From DATDPY01 sp964395765 (lineage in GTDB: Bacteria; Bacteroidota; Bacteroidia; Cytophagales; Cyclobacteriaceae): a stretch of 48,146 nt of DNA. The stretch spans positions 1 to 48,146 of the forward strand of contig CAYNCU010000004.1 in the NCBI GenBank assembly GCA_964395765.1. The letters are read 5' to 3'. Position numbers and translations under genes: made by a program. Within the stretch, counting starts at the first letter, position 1; every line of letters begins with the position of its first letter. Shown piece by piece: positions 43,126-48,146 of the stretch. Under the pieces are notes generated by a model. The model ran no database searches and had not been told where the DNA came from. It saw only the letters and a list, made by a program, of their open reading frames with translations.

Positions 43126-43159
43126 ATTTCATTTAACGAACCCATGAAATAATTTTTTT
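43126..43159 (+). terminator. Candidate intrinsic terminator after coaW
   Basis: ATTTCAT (43126-43132) pairs with ATGAAAT (43144-43150), followed by AA and seven Ts. The AT-rich stem is weak but well placed, about 30 bases after the stop codon. Confidence 0.4.
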
Positions 43160-43185
43160 ATTGAACAACATACAAGCTCTCAGCC

Positions 43186-43199
43186 TTGAACTTTCAACT
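43186..43199. repeat. 7-bp tandem repeat (two units)
   Basis: TTGAACT (43186) and TTCAACT (43193) lie immediately before the 3' end of the beta-barrel gene. With only two units this block counts mainly as part of the window-wide pattern. Confidence 0.3.
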
Positions 43200-43200
43200 T

Positions 43201-44367
43201 TTAAAAACTCCACTTTATCCTCCAGTAAATCAGCTTTCCGATATCCCCGTATTCGGTTCCATTACCTCCTTCAAAGAACTGGCCTATCAATAATAGCTCC
43301 AGGTTATCCTGGAGAGAAAACGTAAAAGATGGCCCAAAGAAGAACGAACGGTCGCCCGGGTTGAAGATGCCGGCGATACTAGTGTTGAACAATGGAGTAA
43401 CAGGATAGGAAGCCTGGGCGAATACTTCGGTCCTGGCCGGTGTCAGATTTTTAGCAGAAACATTTGTGTAAAAAATGTTTTCTGAAAAGGGAGCCTTCCC
43501 GGCGGCTCCTTTTGAATTGAAAATTACGGCCCCCTGTAAATAAAGGCTGTTTGTAAAAGTATAATCACCGGAAACAGCCGTTACCAACTGTGATCTTTTC
43601 GGGAGAAGGTTGTCATTCGAGTAAAAATAGGTGACTTCGCCCCGGAAAGCGGCTCCCCCGATATGTCCCGACCAGCCTGTCCCCGCAATCCAGTCATTTT
43701 TTACATATCCTCCGAGGAACTGGAAATCGTATCCTTTCAGGTTAAACCGATAAAGTCCGGCCATGGCCATGCCTTTCAGGCTGTCGGAGATTTCATAAAC
43801 CATTTCTGCGCTCGATGTAACACCGGTATAATATTGAACTTTTATCGCATCGGTACCGGGTCTTTCTTCATAGTCAAAATCAAAATAGGAATAAGCATTA
43901 AATACATCATTCGGGTTCCAGATAAGATTCTGGCTCCAGTTGATCCGTTGTCGGCCGGCTCTAATCTGAAGTTTGCCATAAATAAAGTCCAGATAAGCCC
44001 TGTCAATAGTGGAATGTAAAAAGAAGGAATTTCCTTTAAACCATATTCTGGACAAATTAAAATATCCTGTTTTCGTATTAATGAGATCCGCGTAATTGGG
44101 TATGGTTTCGACCGACTGGCCATAGAAAAAACGGTTCCTCATTTGAAGCACTGCGTGAAAATGCTCGCTTGGCAAGTAGCCGAAATTCAAACGGTTATGA
44201 ATCAGATTATCTACCAGCCATTGTTTCCTGAAATCCTGGTAATAAACGGTCTGTAGGAATTTTAAATATCCATCAAAGGTAAAGGGCGAAGGTTTATTGG
44301 TCTGGGCATAGGTTTGAAATGTAAAAATTAATAAGGAAACCCCTGCATAAAAGATCTTCTTCCGCAT
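43201..44367 (-). CDS. Outer-membrane beta-barrel protein of the ABC/LolA-like operon
   Basis: The 388-residue protein has a signal peptide (about 1-21, ending QTYAQ) followed by alternating amphipathic strands with many aromatic residues, and ends in the aromatic WRIKWSF, as outer-membrane barrels do. INWSQNLIWNPNDVFNAYSYFDFDYEERPGTDAI resembles the conserved strand region of DUF1302-type barrels, which accompany lipid-export systems. It is the last gene of a five-gene operon, 14 bases after the ATPase gene. A lipid or hydrophobic-molecule conduit is inferred from context. Confidence 0.78.
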   Translation of the reverse strand: MRKKIFYAGVSLLIFTFQTYAQTNKPSPFTFDGYLKFLQTVYYQDFRKQWLVDNLIHNRLNFGYLPSEHFHAVLQMRNRFFYGQSVETIPNYADLINTKTGYFNLSRIWFKGNSFFLHSTIDRAYLDFIYGKLQIRAGRQRINWSQNLIWNPNDVFNAYSYFDFDYEERPGTDAIKVQYYTGVTSSAEMVYEISDSLKGMAMAGLYRFNLKGYDFQFLGGYVKNDWIAGTGWSGHIGGAAFRGEVTYFYSNDNLLPKRSQLVTAVSGDYTFTNSLYLQGAVIFNSKGAAGKAPFSENIFYTNVSAKNLTPARTEVFAQASYPVTPLFNTSIAGIFNPGDRSFFFGPSFTFSLQDNLELLLIGQFFEGGNGTEYGDIGKLIYWRIKWSF

Positions 44368-44381
44368 TTTGTTTTCGGCTA

Positions 44382-45068
44382 TTATTTTACGGTTTCATCC
44401 TTTAAGACTTTCCCGTCTTCAATGGTAATAATCCTTCGTGCTTTTTTCACCACACGGGCGTCATGCGTGGAAAAAATAAAAGTAATCTGTTCCTCCCTGT
44501 TTAATTTTTCCATGATATCCAGCAGGGTTTCCGTGGATTTTGAATCCAGGTTGGCAGTCGGTTCGTCGGCCAGCACGAATTTTGGCTTGGAGGCAAGTGC
44601 TCTTGCAACGGCAACTCTTTGCTGCTGCCCCCCGGAAAGTTGGGCGGGCCTACTCTTGTAACGGTCACCGATTCCTACAGCGGTAAGTAATTCACTGGCT
44701 CTTGCATGCCTTTCCTTTTTAGGCCTGCCTTGCAATTCCATGATGAATTCCACATTTTCTCCTGCGGTGAGCACGGGAATCAGGTTATAGGCCTGAAAAA
44801 CAAAACCGATATGATGGAGCCGGAAATCAATAAGCTTGCCGGAGGATAACGACCAGATACTTGTTCCGTCTACCACTACTTCTCCGGAAGTCGGCTTATC
44901 CAGTCCTCCGACCAGGTTTAAAAAAGTGGTTTTCCCGGACCCCGACGGCCCTACTATGGCGGTAAATTCTCCCTTTTCCACCGTAAGATCAATGCCGTTA
45001 ACGGCCCTCACTTCAACGGAGGTACCGTCGTATATTTTCGTAAGATTTTTTATTTCAATGATTGCCAT
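44382..45068 (-). CDS. ABC transporter ATP-binding protein, LolD/MacB type
   Basis: The 228-residue ATPase has a complete nucleotide-binding set: Walker A GPSGSGKT (residues ~39-46), the Q-loop region FVFQAYNLIPVLTAGENVEF, signature LSGGQQQRVAVARAL, Walker B FVLADEPTANLDS and the switch His in FIFSTHDARV. This is the MacB/LolD/FtsE branch, which energises FtsX-like permeases by mechanotransmission. Two such permease genes lie immediately upstream, 21 bases from the nearer one, so the three make one transporter. The beta-barrel gene follows 14 bases downstream. Confidence 0.95.
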   Translation of the reverse strand: MAIIEIKNLTKIYDGTSVEVRAVNGIDLTVEKGEFTAIVGPSGSGKTTFLNLVGGLDKPTSGEVVVDGTSIWSLSSGKLIDFRLHHIGFVFQAYNLIPVLTAGENVEFIMELQGRPKKERHARASELLTAVGIGDRYKSRPAQLSGGQQQRVAVARALASKPKFVLADEPTANLDSKSTETLLDIMEKLNREEQITFIFSTHDARVVKKARRIITIEDGKVLKDETVK

Positions 45069-45089
45069 GATAATGATGATTAAAGTTTA

Positions 45090-46307
45090 TTATTCAATTC
45101 TTAAGGCTTCTGAAGGATTATTCTGCAAGGCTTTGTAAGCCGGATATAAGGACCCGATAAAACCGGTCAGCAAAACCAGCAGGGTAATATTGATGACCAG
45201 GTGTGTATCGATGGAAGTATAGACAAAAGCATCATATCCCAGATCTTCATAGGCAGATGCCCATAAGGTCAGAGGTATCTTGTGGGTTTCGAAATGATTT
45301 GAAATGAGAGTTCCGAGGAGAATACCCATAACCCCGCCCGAAAGAGAAAGAAAGATGGTTTCCAGTACGATCATGGAAAAGATCCTGACCCTGTTCATCC
45401 CCACCGCCATTAACATCCCTATTTCTTTCACCCTTTCCAGCACAACCATTAGCATGGTATTGACCAGGCCGAATAAAAGTGCCAGCAAAATAATGATAAT
45501 AAATACGTACATGTAAAGATCCATCGCCTCCGTTAGGTAGCCTAGTTCAGGGCTCAGATCAGACCAGGATTTAACCTCCAGGTTCGGATATTCCGATGCC
45601 AGTTTCTTTTGAAGGTTATCGACCTGTTCATTGTCCCGGGCCAGGATGGCAATTTCATGGGCGGCACCTTCCGGCATCGCCATAAGCCGGGATAGATCAT
45701 TATATCGGACGAAAATATTTCCTTCATCAAAGATTGAATTATGAGTGTCGAAAAGCCCTACAATCCTGAATGCGCCTGAAATAATATTATTGTGGATATC
45801 CTGGAGTGTAATTACAACTTTAGACCCAAGTTTGACATTGAGCTTTTCTGCGAGTTTTGTGCTGACAATGACAGGGTTTCTCCTGTTTTCTGCGAAGTAA
45901 TTACCCTGTACTATTTTTTGGTAAAGATTAGTAACCGTTTTTTCTTCATCAGGAAAAATTCCCTGAATTTTAACGCCGGCAAAGGATTCTGCGGAAGCCA
46001 CCATAGAGGAAATCACAATTCTGCTGCTTGCTCCGGCAATGCCCTCCATATTTTTGATATGATGGGTCATTGTTTCTGCATCCGGTATATACAGGTTAAT
46101 ATCATTGTTTTGCCGGAATCCGGGATCGTGGATCTGAATATGGGAGATCTCAGTGCGAATGGCTTTATTAATCCGCTGGTTCGCCATTCCCTTATAAAAA
46201 GCCGTCATGAAGATACCCGCGGTTATACCCAGGGCAATGGCGGTCAGCATAACAAAACTCCGGAGTTTATTACGCCAAACATTACGCCAGGAAATTGAAA
46301 ATAACAT
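45090..46307 (-). CDS. FtsX-like ABC transporter permease (second of pair)
   Basis: The 405-residue permease has one N-terminal helix (ISWRNVWRNKLRSFVMLTAIALGI), a periplasmic MacB-core domain (about 45-270) and three C-terminal helices with ERVKEIGMLMAVGMNRVRIFSMIVLE, the usual FtsX coupling-helix region. It lies between its paralogue and the ATPase, 27 and 21 bases away. The pair resembles LolC/LolE subunits, but lacks anything proving lipoprotein as the substrate. Overall similarity to the partner is modest, so it probably forms a heterodimer. Confidence 0.92.
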   Translation of the reverse strand: MLFSISWRNVWRNKLRSFVMLTAIALGITAGIFMTAFYKGMANQRINKAIRTEISHIQIHDPGFRQNNDINLYIPDAETMTHHIKNMEGIAGASSRIVISSMVASAESFAGVKIQGIFPDEEKTVTNLYQKIVQGNYFAENRRNPVIVSTKLAEKLNVKLGSKVVITLQDIHNNIISGAFRIVGLFDTHNSIFDEGNIFVRYNDLSRLMAMPEGAAHEIAILARDNEQVDNLQKKLASEYPNLEVKSWSDLSPELGYLTEAMDLYMYVFIIIILLALLFGLVNTMLMVVLERVKEIGMLMAVGMNRVRIFSMIVLETIFLSLSGGVMGILLGTLISNHFETHKIPLTLWASAYEDLGYDAFVYTSIDTHLVINITLLVLLTGFIGSLYPAYKALQNNPSEALRIE

Positions 46308-46334
46308 ATTATTAATTTTTAGATATTATTATGC

Positions 46335-47555
46335 TTATCCTCTTAATGCCTTATTCACCCTGAGGTAGTTAGCCATGTAGACAGGATAAATAGCCACTAT
46401 AAATGTCATGATGAATACGATTATGACCTGTTCATAAAATACCCTGGGTATCCATGAAAAATACATCAGGGGCTCAATACCCATGTCTACCATGGTCTGA
46501 GCCGCTTTACCTGTGAGCTTGATAGGGTTATTATACCAATACGCAATCAAGGGTATGCTGCCGATAAAGCCAGCAAGGACACCGGTCATTCCGATATAAA
46601 TGGTTTCAAGAAACAGTACCGAGGCCAGTTTAAACCGTCTCATACCGATCGCGATCATTACTCCCATTTCCCGTTTTCGTTCCACCACCATCATCATTAC
46701 CGTACCGAAGATCCCGAAACCGATCAACACATATAAGATCAGCTTCATGATAATACCACCGGCACGGTCCGCATTGATCATCTGAAGTATCTCGGGCTGC
46801 ATTTCATCCCATGACATAACCTCATAAGAGGCTGTAATTTCATTTTTTAACTGGCGCATGGCTGAAGGAAGATGATAAGCATCCTTAACCATGATCACCA
46901 GAGCCGTTAGCTTGGGGCCGGTTGAATAAAAATTCTGACAATTATTCAGCTCCATATAAATGGTCTGCCTGTTAAGTTCCGGATTAGGGAAATCAAGAAT
47001 TCCCCGGATTGGAAATTTTCCGGCGGCACTCATCCCGTGGTATCCTTGTCCGATCATTACCAGGGTATCCCCAACGTCCAGCTTCAGGTATTTTGCCAAT
47101 TCCGCTGAAACAAGAACACCTTTGTCGTCCTGGGTAAGGTATTTACCCTTGGTAAGCCACCTTTTCAGTTCTGTAACCTTATTTTCTTTTTCAGGATTTA
47201 CTCCGATTATCAACGCTCCTTTGGTAATTTCTTCAGAAGATGCCAGCGCATAGGATTCCAGGCGGGGGGTAAAATCGGTTATCTCCCCAACATTCCTGAT
47301 TTTGGATATCAGCGAGTCATTTACCTCAAAAGAATTGTTGATGGTTTTGTCGTTCCAATACCCTTTTTGATGAATCTGGATATAACCCGAATAGAATTTT
47401 ACTATATTTTCAATCATGGAATTATAAGAACCCTCCTGCATGGACGACATGACGGTGGATAATAAAACCCCGAAAAACACTGAGGCTACGGTTATAATGG
47501 TTCTCCGTTTATTCCTCCATAGGTTTCTCCAGGCCATTAAAATATTTCTTTTCAT
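46335..47555 (-). CDS. FtsX-like ABC transporter permease (first of pair)
   Basis: This 406-residue permease has the same layout as the following one: N-terminal AWRNLWRNKRRTIITVASVFFGVLL, a periplasmic domain (about 45-265), then VERKREMGVMIAIGMRRFKLASVLFLETIYIG with three C-terminal helices. It starts 19 bases after the LolA-like gene ends. With the paralogue and the ATPase it forms a LolCDE/MacB-type inner-membrane complex. It probably extracts a lipid-linked substrate from the inner membrane. Confidence 0.92.
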   Translation of the reverse strand: MKRNILMAWRNLWRNKRRTIITVASVFFGVLLSTVMSSMQEGSYNSMIENIVKFYSGYIQIHQKGYWNDKTINNSFEVNDSLISKIRNVGEITDFTPRLESYALASSEEITKGALIIGVNPEKENKVTELKRWLTKGKYLTQDDKGVLVSAELAKYLKLDVGDTLVMIGQGYHGMSAAGKFPIRGILDFPNPELNRQTIYMELNNCQNFYSTGPKLTALVIMVKDAYHLPSAMRQLKNEITASYEVMSWDEMQPEILQMINADRAGGIIMKLILYVLIGFGIFGTVMMMVVERKREMGVMIAIGMRRFKLASVLFLETIYIGMTGVLAGFIGSIPLIAYWYNNPIKLTGKAAQTMVDMGIEPLMYFSWIPRVFYEQVIIVFIMTFIVAIYPVYMANYLRVNKALRG

Positions 47556-47574
47556 GATTTTTATAATTGCTTTT

Positions 47575-48146
47575 TTACCTGACCATTTTCATGTTTTGTA
47601 TTGAAAAGAATGAATCCGGAATGGGTTTATTGTAAACGGCGGATAGAATATCGATAACCGTTTTTTTATTGGTTTCATTGGCGGGGATCATTTCCATGTG
47701 CGTTGGAATTACCCGGTCATCCATTTTTTTTATATCAGAAAGAAGCATAGTATTTACCAGAACACCGTCTTCGTCGAAGTATTCAACTTTTCTTTCGTTA
47801 TAATCTTTATCGATCCAGGCGATAATTTTTCCCCATACTACGGCAGCATCGGGGTGGGGGTCTAATTCGATTTTCCAGCAATCAGCCCCGTCAATTGTTT
47901 CATTGCCTGATAGTTTATGCGTGTAATCCGTCACGATGGAGGATTCCTTCACCAGATCGTCGTTGGTGAAATCCGAACCCATCCAGGATTGCATCATCAT
48001 GGATGGCGGAATTTTTATCATTCTGCCGATGGATGGCAACCAATTCCACATTTCGTTCCCGCGCTTTAGAAAGACCTGTCCCTTTTCCTGGGCAGGGGAG
48101 GTTATATAAATCAGAGCATATTCAGAACCTTTCATCCAGGACTTGA
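47575..48146 (-). CDS. LolA-like outer-membrane lipoprotein-sorting protein (5' partial)
   Basis: The frame stays open to the right edge, and the three codons before the ATG at 48135 (K-S-W) fit the conserved SWMKGSEYALI of the family, so the true start and signal peptide are outside the window. The visible part shows ITSPAQEKGQVFLKRGNEMWNWLPS, SWMGSDFTNDDLVKESS and the paired-strand IPTHMEMIP. This is the COG2834-type periplasmic half-barrel that carries lipid or lipoprotein between membranes. It heads the operon with two FtsX permeases, an ATPase and a beta-barrel, which fits a shuttle between inner and outer membrane. Confidence 0.88.
   Translation of the reverse strand, partial: KSWMKGSEYALIYITSPAQEKGQVFLKRGNEMWNWLPSIGRMIKIPPSMMMQSWMGSDFTNDDLVKESSIVTDYTHKLSGNETIDGADCWKIELDPHPDAAVVWGKIIAWIDKDYNERKVEYFDEDGVLVNTMLLSDIKKMDDRVIPTHMEMIPANETNKKTVIDILSAVYNKPIPDSFFSIQNMKMVR

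Noticed and set aside
1..48146. tRNA, rRNA, tmRNA, CRISPR or insertion sequence
   Set aside because: I scanned for T-loop-like GGTTCGAATC, regular spaced repeats with unique spacers and transposase motifs, and found none. Weak or divergent copies could still be missed without tools.

Overview
The window comes from a Bacteroidota chromosome, most likely an environmental member of Bacteroidia. The evidence is a PorP/SprF type IX secretion protein beside a 1,070-residue protein with a gliding-type (type B) C-terminal sorting domain, an OmpA/PD40 envelope protein, a SerB-SerA-ACT fusion, PadR plus FtsX-type permeases, DUF4197 and PspC small proteins, and several upstream boxes resembling the Bacteroidota -7 element TAnnTTTG. 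Coding density is high. I saw no tRNA, rRNA, CRISPR array, transposase or phage gene. All functional calls were read by eye, with no database search.

Layout. 1-1896: end of an OmpA/PD40 gene, interrupted by an in-frame TAA. 2108-7298: Trx-Grx and GroES-like pair, PutP-like symporter, TerB-like protein, a four-gene minus-strand operon (SPFH, membrane protein, Arc-like repressor, zinc ribbon) and a small orphan. 7303-15674: housekeeping genes (DUF4197, serine biosynthesis, PspC, queA, ppa, menC, rsmE) with two candidate small RNAs. 15802-22474: central metabolism (two divergent citrate synthases of different lineage, prohibitin-like protein, ROK kinase and sugar transporter). 22807-26640: three-gene operon of envelope proteins ending in a WG-repeat caspase. 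26886-28064: MalY/PatB-type aminotransferase. 28204-33426: PorP/SprF with SPOR-like modules (also split by an in-frame TAA) and its likely secreted partner. 33445-38943: WD40-caspase, Cys-rich lipoprotein and glycosidase-like lipoprotein. 39013-48146: PadR-controlled MacB/FtsX-type permease, type II pantothenate kinase, and an ABC/LolA-like/beta-barrel operon running off the right edge.

How the genes work together. SerB-SerA supplies two of three steps of phosphoserine-pathway serine synthesis. The neighbouring gene resembles the third enzyme, SerC, but lacks the PLP lysine. The PorP/SprF protein and the FG-GAP/Ig/PKD protein form a plausible outer-membrane partner and cargo pair. Two exported caspase-fold proteins with different beta-propeller-type repeats sit within about 11 kb of each other around that pair. 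The last operon has the parts needed to move a lipid or lipoprotein from the inner membrane to the outer membrane.

Most unusual signals. (1) Two envelope genes are each cut by a TAA with the frame open on both sides and a near-identical 10-base context. (2) Intergenic spacers carry degenerate tandem repeats with a strict 7-base period at seven places. (3) A lysine-less SerC paralogue lies in a serine locus. (4) Two stand-alone structured transcripts are predicted between genes. (5) Direct repeats exactly 11 bp apart precede the operon encoding an Arc-type repressor.
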